From the NCBI RefSeq assembly GCF_003977595.1, contig NZ_RYYR01000006.1, positions 110,718 to 174,717 of the forward strand: a stretch of DNA of 64,000 bases, read 5' to 3'. Under the pieces are notes generated by a model. The model did not search any database and had not been told where the DNA came from. It saw only the letters and a program-made list of their open reading frames with translations. The DNA is from Lysinibacillus antri. GTDB taxonomy: Bacteria; Bacillota; Bacilli; Bacillales_A; Planococcaceae. Made by a program: the position numbers and the translations under genes. Shown one piece after another: positions 34,451 to 45,453 of this stretch. Position 1 is the stretch's first letter. The number at the start of each line of letters is the position of its first letter.

Positions 34451-34487
34451 TTTCATGACAGTACCAATCAAGGAGGTGCGACACATA

Positions 34488-34796
34488 ATGCATGTTAAAA
34501 AGGGCGACAAAGTAAAAGTTATTACTGGTAAAGATAAAGGTAAAGAAGGCGTTGTTTTAGCGGCTTTCCCAAAACAAGACCGAGTTCTTGTTGAAGGTGT
34601 AAACATCGTTAAAAAACACGTTAAACCTAACCAGTTAAACCCACAAGGTGGTATTGTAAGCCAAGAAGCAGCAATCCACATTTCGAACGTAATGCTAATC
34701 GATCCTAAATCTGGCGAGCCGACTCGTGTAGGTTATAAAATCGAAGATGGCAAAAAAGTTCGTGTTGCAAAAAAATCAGGTGCAGTAATCGACTAA
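34488..34796 (+). CDS. rplX: 50S ribosomal protein L24
   Basis: Assembly-initiator protein with a KOW motif ([20 protein letters not shown]). ATG 34488 after AAGGAGGTG gives MHVKKGD and 102 aa; the upstream extension to 34455 lies before the SD. Confidence 0.96.
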   Translation: MHVKKGDKVKVITGKDKGKEGVVLAAFPKQDRVLVEGVNIVKKHVKPNQLNPQGGIVSQEAAIHISNVMLIDPKSGEPTRVGYKIEDGKKVRVAKKSGAVID

Positions 34797-34824
34797 TAAG
34801 TAAATTGAGAAGGGAGGTACGAAC

Positions 34825-35364
34825 ATGAGCCGCCTAAAAGAAAAGTATTTAAACGAAGTTTCTTCAGCTCTTATGAGTAAATTTGACTATAAATCAGTAA
34901 TGCAAGTGCCTAAAGTGGAAAAAATCGTTATCAACATGGGTGTTGGTGATGCTGTACAAAACTCTAAAGCACTAGATGCTGCTGTAGAAGAATTAACAAT
35001 CATCACTGGTCAAAAACCAGTTGTAACTAAAGCGAAAAAATCGATCGCAGGATTCCGTTTACGTGAAGGTATGCCTATCGGTGCAAAAGTTACATTACGT
35101 GGTGAACGTATGTATGAATTCTTGGATAAATTAATCGCTATCGCACTTCCACGTGTACGTGACTTCCGTGGGGTTTCTAACAAATCATTCGATGGTCGCG
35201 GTAACTACACTTTAGGTGTTAAAGAACAATTAATTTTCCCAGAAATCGATTACGATAAAGTTTCAAAGGTACGCGGTATGGACATCGTGATCGTAACAAC
35301 TGCGAATTCTGATGAAGAAGCTCGCGAGTTATTGACACAATTCGGTATGCCGTTCCAAAAGTAA
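34825..35364 (+). CDS. rplE: 50S ribosomal protein L5
   Basis: 5S rRNA-binding protein, 179 aa. The [20 protein letters not shown] loop and [24 protein letters not shown] are conserved. Strong GGGAGG SD. Confidence 0.97.
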   Translation: MSRLKEKYLNEVSSALMSKFDYKSVMQVPKVEKIVINMGVGDAVQNSKALDAAVEELTIITGQKPVVTKAKKSIAGFRLREGMPIGAKVTLRGERMYEFLDKLIAIALPRVRDFRGVSNKSFDGRGNYTLGVKEQLIFPEIDYDKVSKVRGMDIVIVTTANSDEEARELLTQFGMPFQK

Positions 35365-35571
<207 letters not shown>

Positions 35572-35600
35572 TCCCCTAAATTGGGAAGGAGGTAAAATTT

Positions 35601-35999
35601 ATGACAATGTCAGATCCAATTGCAGATATGCTGACTCGCATTCGTAATGCGAACATGGTTCGTCACGAGAAATTAGAAGTACCAGCTTCTAACTTAAAGA
35701 AAGAAATCGCTGAAATTTTAAAGCGTGAAGGTTTCGTTCGTGATGTTGAGTATGTTGAAGATAATAAACAAGGTATCATTCGTATCTTCTTAAAATACGG
35801 AAGAGAAAATGAACGTGTTATCACTGGTTTAAAACGTATTTCAAAACCTGGCTTACGTGTATACGCTAAAACTGAAGAAGTACCACGTGTACTTAATGGT
35901 TTAGGTATCGCTTTAGTATCTACTTCTCAAGGTGTATTAACTGATAAAGAAGCACGTGCTAAAAAAGTTGGCGGAGAAATCTTAGCTTACATTTGGTAA
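35601..35999 (+). CDS. rpsH: 30S ribosomal protein S8
   Basis: Central-domain 16S rRNA binder and spc-operon repressor in E. coli. 132 aa; [20 protein letters not shown] and the C-terminal [20 protein letters not shown] are conserved. Confidence 0.97.
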   Translation: MTMSDPIADMLTRIRNANMVRHEKLEVPASNLKKEIAEILKREGFVRDVEYVEDNKQGIIRIFLKYGRENERVITGLKRISKPGLRVYAKTEEVPRVLNGLGIALVSTSQGVLTDKEARAKKVGGEILAYIW

Positions 36000-36029
36000 G
36001 AAGTTATAAATGAATGGAGGTGCAACTTA

Positions 36030-36569
36030 ATGTCTCGTGTAGGTAAAAAACCAATCGAGGTACCTGCTAACGTTACTGTGGTTGTCGCTGAAGACAACAC
36101 AGTTACAGTTAAAGGACCAAAAGGCGAATTAAGTCGTCAATTCAATAAAGATATGAAAATCGAGCAAGAAGGTAACGTTATTACTATCGTACGTCCTTCT
36201 GAATCAAAAGAACACCGTACAATCCACGGTACAACTCGTGCGCTATTAGCAAACATGGTAACTGGTGTTTCTGAAGGTTTCTCTCGCTCTCTAGAACTTA
36301 TCGGGGTAGGTTACCGTGCGCAATTACAAGGTACAAAACTTGTACTTAACGTTGGATACTCTCACCCAGTAGAGTTTACACCTGAAGAAGGTCTAGAAAT
36401 CGAAGTTCCTTCAAACACTAAAGTGATCATTAAAGGAATTAGCAAAGAACGTGTTGGTGCATTAGCATCTAACATTCGTGATGTTCGTCCACCAGAGCCT
36501 TATAAAGGTAAAGGTATTCGTTATGAAGGCGAATATGTACGTCGTAAAGAAGGTAAAACAGGTAAATAA
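36030..36569 (+). CDS. rplF: 50S ribosomal protein L6
   Basis: Duplicated-domain protein near the factor-binding site. 179 aa; [15 protein letters not shown] and the C-terminal [21 protein letters not shown] are typical. Confidence 0.97.
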   Translation: MSRVGKKPIEVPANVTVVVAEDNTVTVKGPKGELSRQFNKDMKIEQEGNVITIVRPSESKEHRTIHGTTRALLANMVTGVSEGFSRSLELIGVGYRAQLQGTKLVLNVGYSHPVEFTPEEGLEIEVPSNTKVIIKGISKERVGALASNIRDVRPPEPYKGKGIRYEGEYVRRKEGKTGK

Positions 36570-36599
36570 TGCTTTTCGCATTAGAAAGGAGTGACCTCT

Positions 36600-36959
36600 G
36601 TGATTACGAAACAAGATAAAAATCAAGTTCGTAAAAAACGTCATGCGCGTGTTCGTTCTAAAATTACGGGTACTGCTGAACGTCCTCGTTTAAACGTATT
36701 CCGTTCAAACAAGAACATCTATGCGCAAATTATTGACGATGTTGCTGGTGTAACACTTGTTAGTGCATCAACTCAAGAAACAGCTTTTGAGGGTGCAGGT
36801 AGCAATGTAGATGCTGCAGCAAAAATCGGTGAAACAATCGCTAAACGCGCTGCGGAAAAAAATATTACTGCTGTTGTATTTGACCGTGGTGGTTACTTAT
36901 ATCATGGACGTGTAAAAGCTTTAGCAGAAGCTGCACGTGAAAACGGCTTAGAATTTTAA
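36600..36959 (+). CDS. rplR: 50S ribosomal protein L18
   Basis: 5S rRNA-binding protein. GTG 36600 ([17 protein letters not shown]) is 9 nt from AAAGGAG and gives 119 aa; the in-frame GTG at 36591 is part of the [25 protein letters not shown] is the family C-terminus. Confidence 0.96.
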   Translation: MITKQDKNQVRKKRHARVRSKITGTAERPRLNVFRSNKNIYAQIIDDVAGVTLVSASTQETAFEGAGSNVDAAAKIGETIAKRAAEKNITAVVFDRGGYLYHGRVKALAEAARENGLEF

Positions 36960-36980
36960 TAAGAAGGAGGGACATACTTC

Positions 36981-37481
36981 ATGAGTCGCATTGACGCAAA
37001 CAAACTTGAACTTGAAGAACGCGTAGTTACAATTAACCGTGTTGCTAAAGTTGTTAAAGGTGGACGTCGCTTCCGCTTTACAGCACTAGTTGTTGTAGGT
37101 GATAAAAACGGTCATGTAGGTTTTGGTACTGGTAAAGCTCAAGAGGTTCCAGATGCAATCCGTAAAGCTGTTGAAGACGCGAAGAAAAACTTAATCGAAG
37201 TGCCACGTGTTGGTGGAACAACTCCACATGATGTTGTTGGTCGCTTCGGAGCAGGTCAAATCTTAATTAAACCTGCAGCTCCTGGTACTGGAGTTATCGC
37301 TGGTGGTCCTGTACGTGCCGTACTTGAACTTGCTGGTATTACTGATATTCTTTCAAAATCTCTAGGGTCTAACACACCAATTAACATGGTGCGTGCAACT
37401 GTAGCAGGTTTATCTGAATTAAAACGCGCTGAGGACGTTGCAAAACTTCGCGGTAAATCAGTGGAAGAACTATTAGGATAA
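36981..37481 (+). CDS. rpsE: 30S ribosomal protein S5
   Basis: Decoding-fidelity protein and spectinomycin-resistance locus. 166 aa. The spectinomycin loop reads [22 protein letters not shown], which looks wild type. Confidence 0.97.
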   Translation: MSRIDANKLELEERVVTINRVAKVVKGGRRFRFTALVVVGDKNGHVGFGTGKAQEVPDAIRKAVEDAKKNLIEVPRVGGTTPHDVVGRFGAGQILIKPAAPGTGVIAGGPVRAVLELAGITDILSKSLGSNTPINMVRATVAGLSELKRAEDVAKLRGKSVEELLG

Positions 37482-37495
37482 GGGAGGGAATTATA

Positions 37496-37678
37496 ATGGC
37501 AAACAAATTAGAAATTACCCTTACTAAGTCTTTGATCGGTACTAAGCCACAGCAACGTAAAATTGTTGAAGCTTTAGGTTTAAAAAAAGTAAATTCTACT
37601 GTTGAACAAGCTGACAACGCAGCTATTCGTGGTATGTTAGATAAAGTAGCTCATTTAGTTACTGTAAAAGAAAATTAA
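37496..37678 (+). CDS. rpmD: 50S ribosomal protein L30
   Basis: Small large-subunit protein, 60 aa. [27 protein letters not shown] is the conserved core. SD GGGAGGG. Confidence 0.96.
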   Translation: MANKLEITLTKSLIGTKPQQRKIVEALGLKKVNSTVEQADNAAIRGMLDKVAHLVTVKEN

Positions 37679-37711
37679 TTTTCAAACTTTGAACAAGGAG
37701 GTGCCACCCAT

Positions 37712-38152
37712 ATGAAACTTCATGAGTTAAAACCAGCGGAAGGTTCTCGTAAGGAACGTAACCGTGTTGGTCGTGGTATCGGTTCTGGTAACGGTAAAAC
37801 TGCAGGTAAAGGTCATAAAGGTCAAAACGCTCGTTCTGGCGGCGGCGTTCGCCCTGGATTTGAGGGGGGTCAAAACCCACTTTTCCGTCGTTTACCAAAA
37901 CGCGGCTTTACGAACATCAACCGTAAAGAATTCGCTATCGTTAACCTTGATACATTAAACCGTTTTGAAGATGGTGCAGAAGTAACACCTGCATTATTGT
38001 TAGAAACTGGTATTGTGAGCAACGAGAAAGCTGGAATTAAGATCCTAGGTAATGGAACTCTTAATAAAAAGCTTACTGTTAAAGCTCATAAGTTCTCTGC
38101 TTCAGCTAAAGAAGCGATCGAGAACGCTGGCGGAACAACTGAGGTGATTTAA
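37712..38152 (+). CDS. rplO: 50S ribosomal protein L15
   Basis: 146 aa. Gly/Arg-rich N-terminal extension ([21 protein letters not shown]) penetrates 23S rRNA. Stop overlaps the secY start by one base (TAATG), implying coupling. Confidence 0.97.
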   Translation: MKLHELKPAEGSRKERNRVGRGIGSGNGKTAGKGHKGQNARSGGGVRPGFEGGQNPLFRRLPKRGFTNINRKEFAIVNLDTLNRFEDGAEVTPALLLETGIVSNEKAGIKILGNGTLNKKLTVKAHKFSASAKEAIENAGGTTEVI

Positions 38153-39447
38153 TGTTTCAAACAATCTCAAACTTTATGCGCGTTCGAGATATACGAAATA
38201 AAATCATCTTTACACTTTTAATGTTGATCGTTTTCCGTATCGGAACATTTATTCCGGTACCAAACGTCGACTCAGAAGTATTAAAGGTAGCCGATGAATT
38301 TAATTTAGTTGGCTTCCTTAATACATTCGGTGGTGGTGCATTGGCTAATTTCTCGATCTTTGCATTGGGTATTATGCCATACATTACTGCTTCAATTATT
38401 GTTCAGTTACTACAAATGGATGTTGTACCGAAGTTTGCTGAATGGGCAAAACAAGGTGATGTTGGTCGACGCAAATTGGCTCAATTCACACGTTACTTAA
38501 CAATTGTTTTAGCCTTCATCCAAGCTTTCGCTATGTCATTTGGTTTTAATCAAATGTATGGTGGTTCGTTAATTACAGACACAAGTGTGCTTTCATATGC
38601 TACAATTGCGGTTGTATTAACTGGTGGTACTGCTTTTCTACTTTGGTTAGGTGAACAAATTACATCACATGGTGTTGGGAACGGCATTTCAATTATTATC
38701 TTCGCGGGTATAGTTGCTGCTTTACCAACGTCAATAAACCAAATTTATGCACAACAAATCGAGGATGCTGGTGATCAGTTATTTATTCAAATTGCCATTT
38801 TAGTATTACTTGCTTTGATTATGCTAGCTGTTGTAATTGGAGTTATTTACTTCCAACAAGCGTTGCGTAAAATTCCAATTCAATATGCAAAACGAGTTGC
38901 GGGCCGTACGCCACAAGCTGGTGGACAACAAACACATTTACCGTTAAAAGTAAATGCTGCAGGGGTTATTCCGGTAATCTTTTCTGTTGCGTTTATTGTA
39001 ACACCACAAACTTTAGCTACGTTCTTCGGTCAAAATGATATCACTACGTTCATTCAAAATACGTTTGATTATACTAAACCTGTTGGAATGATCATTTATG
39101 TTGCATTGATTGTTGCGTTTACGTACTTCTATGCATTCATTCAAGTGAATCCTGAAAACTTGACTGACAACTTGAAAAAACAAGGTGCATACATTCCTGG
39201 TATTCGTCCAGGTAATGATACACAACAATACTTAACAAAGGTTTTATATCGTTTAACATTTGTTGGTGCTATATTCTTAGTAGTCATTTCTGTATTACCG
39301 ATACTATTTATTAACTTTATGAACCTACCTGCGACAGCGCAAATTGGTGGTACTAGTGTTATTATCGTAGTCGGTGTTGCTTTAGAAACGATGAAACAAT
39401 TAGAAGCACAATTAGTTAAACGACACTATAAAGGCTTTATGAAATAA
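38152..39447 (+). CDS. secY: Preprotein translocase subunit SecY
   Basis: Central pore of the Sec translocon, 431 aa with ten predicted spans. Conserved plug/TM2 region (ALGIMPYITASIIVQLLQM), the KRVAGRTPQAGGQQTHLPLKVN cytosolic loop, and IPGIRPG before TM9 are present. The cluster position after L15 is standard. Confidence 0.97.
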   Translation: MFQTISNFMRVRDIRNKIIFTLLMLIVFRIGTFIPVPNVDSEVLKVADEFNLVGFLNTFGGGALANFSIFALGIMPYITASIIVQLLQMDVVPKFAEWAKQGDVGRRKLAQFTRYLTIVLAFIQAFAMSFGFNQMYGGSLITDTSVLSYATIAVVLTGGTAFLLWLGEQITSHGVGNGISIIIFAGIVAALPTSINQIYAQQIEDAGDQLFIQIAILVLLALIMLAVVIGVIYFQQALRKIPIQYAKRVAGRTPQAGGQQTHLPLKVNAAGVIPVIFSVAFIVTPQTLATFFGQNDITTFIQNTFDYTKPVGMIIYVALIVAFTYFYAFIQVNPENLTDNLKKQGAYIPGIRPGNDTQQYLTKVLYRLTFVGAIFLVVISVLPILFINFMNLPATAQIGGTSVIIVVGVALETMKQLEAQLVKRHYKGFMK

Positions 39448-39484
39448 TGCAGGTTTTAGGAAACGGCTTGTTTCCTAGACTGCA
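39448..39484 (+). promoter_or_regulatory. Hairpin between secY and adk
   Basis: TAGGAAAC (39457-39464) pairs with GTTTCCTA (39470-39477), with an outer TGCAG/CTGCA pair (39448-39452/39480-39484). A short CTTTT follows, so it may be a weak terminator or a processing site. Confidence 0.55.
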
Positions 39485-39492
39485 GCTTTTAG

Positions 39493-40164
<672 letters not shown>

Positions 40165-40189
40165 TACCCGGCATTAGGCGAAAGTCAAA

Positions 40190-40532
40190 CTGCTTTTACA
40201 TGGGAGACGTGCGGAGGGCAACATTAAAACATTATTTTTTGAGAGTTGCAAAAGCATATTGTGCCCGGTATACACGAAAACAAGAGTGGAAAATTTATCT
40301 ACTTTTGAATAAGTGTAAGGGTTTCGTGGAAGCATCTGTGTAACGGGTATGAATCTCTCATCCAAAGACATTCCGGCTTATTGTTAAGTCAACTGAATTA
40401 CATACCGGAAATAGTCGTCCCTGGATTGTGTGAAGCGAAACCAGACGAGCGTCTTTCGAACATCTCTCATACAATCCAAGAAATTTAATGGAGTTGCTTC
40501 TTACTGGGAGAAAACAGTTGCAATAATTCTCT
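40190..40532 (+). pseudogene. map: Decayed methionine aminopeptidase gene (map relic)
   Basis: Four fragments in changing frames, in the correct order, resemble Bacillus MetAP. ELQKHIVPGIH (40243-40275) matches the EELKKHIKPGI region. GFRGSICVTGMNLSSKDIP (40319-40375) matches GFRGSICVSVNEELVHGIP. GLCEAKPDERLSNISHTIQ (40423-40479) matches GLQEAKPGERLSNISHAIQ. WEKTVAII (40505-40528) matches the terminal FEHTIAIT. In-frame stops and frame changes separate them, and most of the ~250-codon gene, including the metal-ligand segments, is gone. The position between adk and infA is exactly that of map in related genomes. Confidence 0.88.
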
Positions 40533-40584
40533 AGTTCATGTAAGTTAGAGAATTGGAATTGCATATAGAAGGGAGACAGGATTG

Positions 40585-40803
40585 ATGGCGAAAGACGATG
40601 TAATTGAAGTCGAAGGAACAGTTGTTGAGACTTTGCCAAACGCGATGTTTAAGGTAGAATTAGAAAATGGGCACACTGTGCTTGCACATGTATCTGGAAA
40701 GATTCGTATGCACTTTATTAGAATTTTACCTGGAGATAAGGTTACTATCGAGTTATCTCCTTATGATTTAACTCGCGGTCGTATCACATACCGTTTTAAA
40801 TAA
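40585..40803 (+). CDS. infA: Translation initiation factor IF-1
   Basis: S1-like OB-fold protein that occupies the A site during initiation. ATG 40585 after GGGAGA gives 72 aa, the universal length; an in-frame TTG at 40582 is disregarded. [20 protein letters not shown] and the [13 protein letters not shown] end are conserved. Confidence 0.97.
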   Translation: MAKDDVIEVEGTVVETLPNAMFKVELENGHTVLAHVSGKIRMHFIRILPGDKVTIELSPYDLTRGRITYRFK

Positions 40804-40840
40804 TCTTTTGCACTCCGGACTATTAAGGAGGTTGGGTTAG

Positions 40841-40954
<114 letters not shown>

Positions 40955-40977
40955 TTAGAAGGAGGTGCAATTAGTAC

Positions 40978-41343
40978 ATGGCACGTATTGCTGGTGTTGA
41001 CATTCCTCGCGACAAACGCGTTGTAATTTCATTAACATACATTTACGGAATTGGTAAAACTACATCTCAAAAAGTATTAGCTGCTGCTGGTGTAAACGAA
41101 GATACTCGCGTGCGCGATCTTACTGAAGATGAATTAAACAAAATCCGTGAACAATTAGACACATATAAAGTGGAAGGTGACTTACGTCGCGAAATTTCAC
41201 TTAACATTAAACGCCTGATGGAAATCGGTTCTAACCGTGGTATCCGTCACCGTCGTGGTTTACCTGTTCGTGGTCAAAATACGAAAAACAATGCGCGTAC
41301 GCGTAAAGGTCCTCGTAAAACTGTAGCGAACAAGAAAAAATAA
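40978..41343 (+). CDS. rpsM: 30S ribosomal protein S13
   Basis: Head protein forming inter-subunit bridges. 121 aa; [14 protein letters not shown] and the C-terminal [17 protein letters not shown] tail reaching the P site are conserved. Confidence 0.97.
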   Translation: MARIAGVDIPRDKRVVISLTYIYGIGKTTSQKVLAAAGVNEDTRVRDLTEDELNKIREQLDTYKVEGDLRREISLNIKRLMEIGSNRGIRHRRGLPVRGQNTKNNARTRKGPRKTVANKKK

Positions 41344-41350
41344 TAAGTAA

Positions 41351-41758
<408 letters not shown>

Positions 41759-41767
41759 TGGGTGCAT

Positions 41768-41784
41768 CTCAAAGTATCTTTGAG
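41768..41784 (+). repeat. Small hairpin after rpsK
   Basis: CTCAAAG (41768-41774) and CTTTGAG (41778-41784) with a 3-nt loop and no T-run. Function unknown. Confidence 0.5.
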
Positions 41785-41841
41785 TTCATCATTGCTTGTA
41801 CAAAACAAAAATCTTGTGCAATTTTATAAAGTCGAGTATTT

Positions 41842-41871
41842 TTGACTATTATGATGTTATGAACCTATACA
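41842..41871 (+). promoter_or_regulatory. Candidate internal promoter before rpoA
   Basis: TTGACT (41842-41847), 18-nt spacer, TATACA (41866-41871) in the 141-nt gap between rpsK and rpoA, the largest gap inside the alpha operon. Confidence 0.5.
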
Positions 41872-41899
41872 TTCGATGTTTTGAAGGAGGGTAAATTGA

Positions 41900-42844
41900 A
41901 TGATCGAAATTGAAAAACCAAAGATTGAAACTGTTGAGATCAACGAGGATTCCAAATATGGCAAGTTTGTTGTAGAACCGCTTGAACGCGGATATGGAAA
42001 CACTTTGGGTAATTCTTTACGTCGTATCCTTCTGTCTTCTTTACCAGGAGCTGCTGTTACATCTATTCAAATTGATGGTGTTTTACATGAATTCTCTACC
42101 GTAGAAGGTGTAGAAGAGGATGTTGCGTCAATCATTTTGAATATCAAAAAACTTGCACTGAAAATCTACTCTGACGAAGAAAAAGTTATTGAGATTGATG
42201 TGAAAGGTGATGGAACGGTTACTGCTGCCGATATTACGCATGACAGTGACGTTGAGATTTTAAATCCAGATCTATATATTGCAACTATCGCTAAAAATGG
42301 TCACCTACGTATGCGCATGTATGCTCGTCGTGGCCGTGGATATACACCTGCTGATCAAAACAAACGTGAGGATCTTCCTATCGGCGTGATCCCGATCGAC
42401 TCTATTTACACTCCAGTTTCACGCGTTAATTTTCAAGTGGAGAACACTCGTGTTGGACAAAATTCTGATTTCGATAAGTTATCACTTGATGTGTGGACAG
42501 ATGGAAGCATCGGTCCAAAAGAGGCGATATCGCTCGGAGCTAAAATTCTAACTGAACACCTCAATATCTTTGTAGGCCTAACGAATGAAGCACAAACTGC
42601 TGAAATCATGGTCGAAAAAGAAGAGGATCAAAAAGAAAAAGTTTTAGAGATGACGATTGAAGAACTTGATCTTTCAGTACGTTCTTATAACTGCTTAAAA
42701 CGCGCTGGTATCAATACGGTACTAGAACTTGCGAATAAGTCAGAAGACGACATGATGAAAGTACGTAATCTTGGTCGCAAATCGCTAGAAGAAGTAAAAG
42801 CGAAATTAGAAGAACTTGGTTTAGGTCTACGTAAAGAAGACTAA
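41900..42844 (+). CDS. rpoA: DNA-directed RNA polymerase subunit alpha
   Basis: Assembly subunit of RNA polymerase, 314 aa. N-terminal domain with [26 protein letters not shown]-terminal domain with [19 protein letters not shown] and the [19 protein letters not shown]-element-binding helices. Linker is acidic (EKEEDQKEK). Confidence 0.98.
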   Translation: MIEIEKPKIETVEINEDSKYGKFVVEPLERGYGNTLGNSLRRILLSSLPGAAVTSIQIDGVLHEFSTVEGVEEDVASIILNIKKLALKIYSDEEKVIEIDVKGDGTVTAADITHDSDVEILNPDLYIATIAKNGHLRMRMYARRGRGYTPADQNKREDLPIGVIPIDSIYTPVSRVNFQVENTRVGQNSDFDKLSLDVWTDGSIGPKEAISLGAKILTEHLNIFVGLTNEAQTAEIMVEKEEDQKEKVLEMTIEELDLSVRSYNCLKRAGINTVLELANKSEDDMMKVRNLGRKSLEEVKAKLEELGLGLRKED

Positions 42845-42897
42845 TCAAGGTATATATAGATAATATTTAGATTGCCTTATAAAGGAGGGAAACATCC

Positions 42898-43278
42898 ATG
42901 GGTTACAGAAAACTTGGTCGTACAAGTTCTCAGCGTAAAGCGTTATTACGTGATTTAGCTACTGACTTAATCATCAACGAACGCATCGAAACTACTGAAG
43001 CACGTGCGAAAGAATTACGTTCTGTAGTTGAAAAAATGATTACTTTAGGTAAACGTGGAGACTTACATGCTCGTCGTCAAGCGGCTGCATTTATCCGTCG
43101 TGAAGTAGTAACAACTACTGACGCAGAAGGTAACGAATCTACATCATTTGCACTTCAAAAGTTATTTGATGATGTTGCACCACGTTACACTGAGCGTCAA
43201 GGTGGTTACACTCGTATTCTTAAAGTAGGTCCTCGCCGTGGTGACGGTGCGCCTGTAGTTGTAATTGAATTAGTGTAA
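42898..43278 (+). CDS. rplQ: 50S ribosomal protein L17
   Basis: 126 aa, Firmicute length. [22 protein letters not shown] and the [21 protein letters not shown] end are conserved. Last gene of the alpha operon, followed by a strong terminator. Confidence 0.97.
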   Translation: MGYRKLGRTSSQRKALLRDLATDLIINERIETTEARAKELRSVVEKMITLGKRGDLHARRQAAAFIRREVVTTTDAEGNESTSFALQKLFDDVAPRYTERQGGYTRILKVGPRRGDGAPVVVIELV

Positions 43279-43298
43279 TTTAATTATTCAACTTGCGT

Positions 43299-43346
43299 AG
43301 AGGGTGTCCGGTTCACCCGTTGAACTTTCGGACCCCTCTCTTTTTT
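43299..43346 (+). terminator. Terminator after rplQ
   Basis: AGAGGGTGTCCG (43299-43310) pairs with CGGACCCCTCT (43329-43339), followed by CTTTTTT. It closes the S10-spc-alpha cluster. Confidence 0.85.
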
Positions 43347-43431
43347 AAAATAAATTGATTTATACGACAATAAAATTGCATTGAGCGTTATAATGAGCGA
43401 GCCATCTTTGGCGGCGTCTCGTCTAGCTCTC

Positions 43432-43530
43432 CGCACCTCATTCATAAGGACACGGAATTGAGCAGCCGTGTTCTTATCTTACAAATGTAGTAAAAGCGCA
43501 TTTCTCTGAATGAGGTGCGCGCTTTTTTAT
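43432..43530 (+). promoter_or_regulatory. Bistable RNA element with terminator upstream of the ECF operon
   Basis: Fold A: CGCACCTCATTCA (43432-43444) pairs perfectly over 13 bp with TGAATGAGGTGCG (43507-43519) and encloses a second stem, ATAAGGACACGG (43444-43455)/CCGTGTTCTTAT (43466-43477). Fold B: AAAAGCGC (43492-43499) pairs with GCGCTTTT (43519-43526) and is followed by T residues, an intrinsic terminator. The 3' arm of A lies in the loop of B, so the folds compete. The remainder of the 43347-43759 gap has no gene that I can see. Confidence 0.6.
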
Positions 43531-43673
43531 TCCATAAAACACCTTATACATATACAAAAATAGTGTACGTTGCCATCTGTTATCTTGTTGATCTTCCTAT
43601 AGCTGACCTTGCTGAATGAAGATTTGTCCCAAGCGGATAGATGTGTAAACGTACCTTATTTTTATCTATGTAA

Positions 43674-43701
43674 TTGACAATATTCTGAAAAAAGGTAGTA
43701 T
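43674..43701 (+). promoter_or_regulatory. Candidate promoter of the ecfA1-ecfA2-ecfT operon
   Basis: TTGACA (43674-43679), 16-nt spacer, TAGTAT (43696-43701), 58 nt before ecfA1. It lies downstream of the terminator element, so that element may not control this transcript. Confidence 0.5.
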
Positions 43702-43759
43702 TGCACTTGAAGACAGTGTAATTTAGTTAGTAGAGCGATTTTTGAGAGGAGTTAGAGTA

Positions 43760-44605
43760 GTGACTGAGATTCTATCGTTTAACAACGTGAGTTATTCGTA
43801 CACACCAGATAACCCAGAGTTGCGAAAAGCCGTTCAAAACGTCTCCTTTTCTATTCAAGAAGGAGAATGGATTGCAATTGTTGGGCACAATGGTTCTGGT
43901 AAGTCAACGATGGTCAAATTAGTTAGCGGATTACTTTTCCCACAAGAGGGAGAGGTCCGTGTGATGAGAGAAGTATTAACAGAAGAAAATCTTTGGGAAA
44001 CTCGTTCAAACATTGGAATGGTTTTTCAAAATCCTGATAATCAGTTCGTAGGAGCTACTGTACAAGATGATGTAGCTTTTGCTTTAGAAAATAATGGTGT
44101 GCCATTTGAGGATATGGTGAAGCGCGTACATACATCTCTTGAGCAAGTAAAAATGGATCAATTTTTAAATCATGAGCCGCACCATCTTTCTGGTGGACAA
44201 AAACAGCGTGTTGCGATTGCTGGGGCTCTTGCAATGCGGCCTAAAATACTTATTTTAGATGAGTCTACATCGATGTTAGATCCTCAAGGGCGCGATGAAG
44301 TGTTAAAAACGGTTCGTGCGTTACGTGAAGAGATTGGTTTAACTGTATTATCGATTACACATGATGTAGAGGAAGCGTTATTTGCTGATCGAATTTTATT
44401 CATGAATGACGGGAAAAAGTATGCAGAGGGATCTCCTCAAGAAATTTTTGCTTTAGGAGATAAGCTAGTAGAGTTTGGGCTAGAACTACCATTTGCAATG
44501 CGTATGACAAAACTCTTACAATCCAAAGGTGTACAATTAGTAGGACAACATATGACAGAAGAAGAGTTGGTGAATGATTTATGGACATCAAACTTCAACA
44601 AGTAA
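43760..44605 (+). CDS. ecfA1: ECF transporter ATPase EcfA1
   Basis: One of two ATPases of the shared energizing module that powers many vitamin and metal substrate-binding (S) proteins. Start GTG 43760 (MTEILSFNNVSYSYTPDNP) lies 8 nt from AGAGGAG and gives 281 aa. Walker A GHNGSGKST, signature LSGGQKQR, Walker B ILILDESTSMLD and H-loop ITHDVEE are intact. The stop overlaps ecfA2 by 25 nt. Confidence 0.94.
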   Translation: MTEILSFNNVSYSYTPDNPELRKAVQNVSFSIQEGEWIAIVGHNGSGKSTMVKLVSGLLFPQEGEVRVMREVLTEENLWETRSNIGMVFQNPDNQFVGATVQDDVAFALENNGVPFEDMVKRVHTSLEQVKMDQFLNHEPHHLSGGQKQRVAIAGALAMRPKILILDESTSMLDPQGRDEVLKTVRALREEIGLTVLSITHDVEEALFADRILFMNDGKKYAEGSPQEIFALGDKLVEFGLELPFAMRMTKLLQSKGVQLVGQHMTEEELVNDLWTSNFNK

Positions 44606-45453
44606 GCTATGCATATTCAATGGGGACACCATTTGAAAAGTATGCTTTATTTGATGTAGATTTAACGATTTCTTCCAAAACGTATCAAGCAATTATTGGA
44701 CATACAGGTTCAGGCAAATCAACTATTTTACAACACTTTAATGGCCTGCTAAAACCTTCAAAAGGACAAGTACATATTGGAAATCGTGTTATTGAAGCTG
44801 GAAAGAAAGCGAAGGAACTAAAACCAATTCGTCAAAAGGTGGGCATTGTTTTTCAATTTCCAGAGCATCAATTGTTTGAAGAAACGGTATTAAAGGATAT
44901 TATGTTTGGGCCAATGAATTTTGGTGTAACGGAACAAGAGGCCGAAAAACGTGCAAGAGAACTCATAAAACTTGTTGGATTGCCTGAAGAGACATTAAAT
45001 AAGTCACCCTTTGATTTATCAGGTGGACAGATGCGACGTGTAGCGATAGCGGGCGTACTTGCGATGGATCCAGAAGTCATCGTTTTAGACGAGCCGACTG
45101 CAGGCCTTGATCCACGTGGACAACGTGAAATTATGGATATGTTCTATACACTTCATAAGGAACGAGGGCTCACAACAATCCTTGTAACGCATAGTATGGA
45201 AGACGCTGCGAAATATGCAGATCAAATTGCGATCATGCATGAAGGGCGTTGTGTACTTACTGGAACGCCATATGAAGTTTTTTCAGATGCAAAGACGTTG
45301 GAAAGCTATCGTTTAGAATTGCCACATATCGTACGCTTCCAACAAAAAGTTGAAAATATGATGAATCTACGTTTATCAAAAATTTGTTTAACCGAAGAGG
45401 AACTAGCAGAAGAAGTATCACGTGTCTTACGAGAGGGGCGTGGTGGACAATGA
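44581..45453 (+). CDS. ecfA2: ECF transporter ATPase EcfA2
   Basis: Second ATPase of the ECF module, 290 aa. Walker A GHTGSGKST, Q-loop VFQFPEHQLFE, signature DLSGGQMRR, Walker B VIVLDEPTAGLD, H-loop VTHSMED. Start lies inside ecfA1 and the stop overlaps the ecfT start (ATGA), so all three are translationally coupled. Confidence 0.94.
   Translation: MDIKLQQVSYAYSMGTPFEKYALFDVDLTISSKTYQAIIGHTGSGKSTILQHFNGLLKPSKGQVHIGNRVIEAGKKAKELKPIRQKVGIVFQFPEHQLFEETVLKDIMFGPMNFGVTEQEAEKRARELIKLVGLPEETLNKSPFDLSGGQMRRVAIAGVLAMDPEVIVLDEPTAGLDPRGQREIMDMFYTLHKERGLTTILVTHSMEDAAKYADQIAIMHEGRCVLTGTPYEVFSDAKTLESYRLELPHIVRFQQKVENMMNLRLSKICLTEEELAEEVSRVLREGRGGQ

Noticed and set aside
40174..40639. Minus-strand open frames across the adk-infA gap
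   Set aside because: The plus strand is explained by map remnants; the minus-strand frames lack SDs and one runs into infA.
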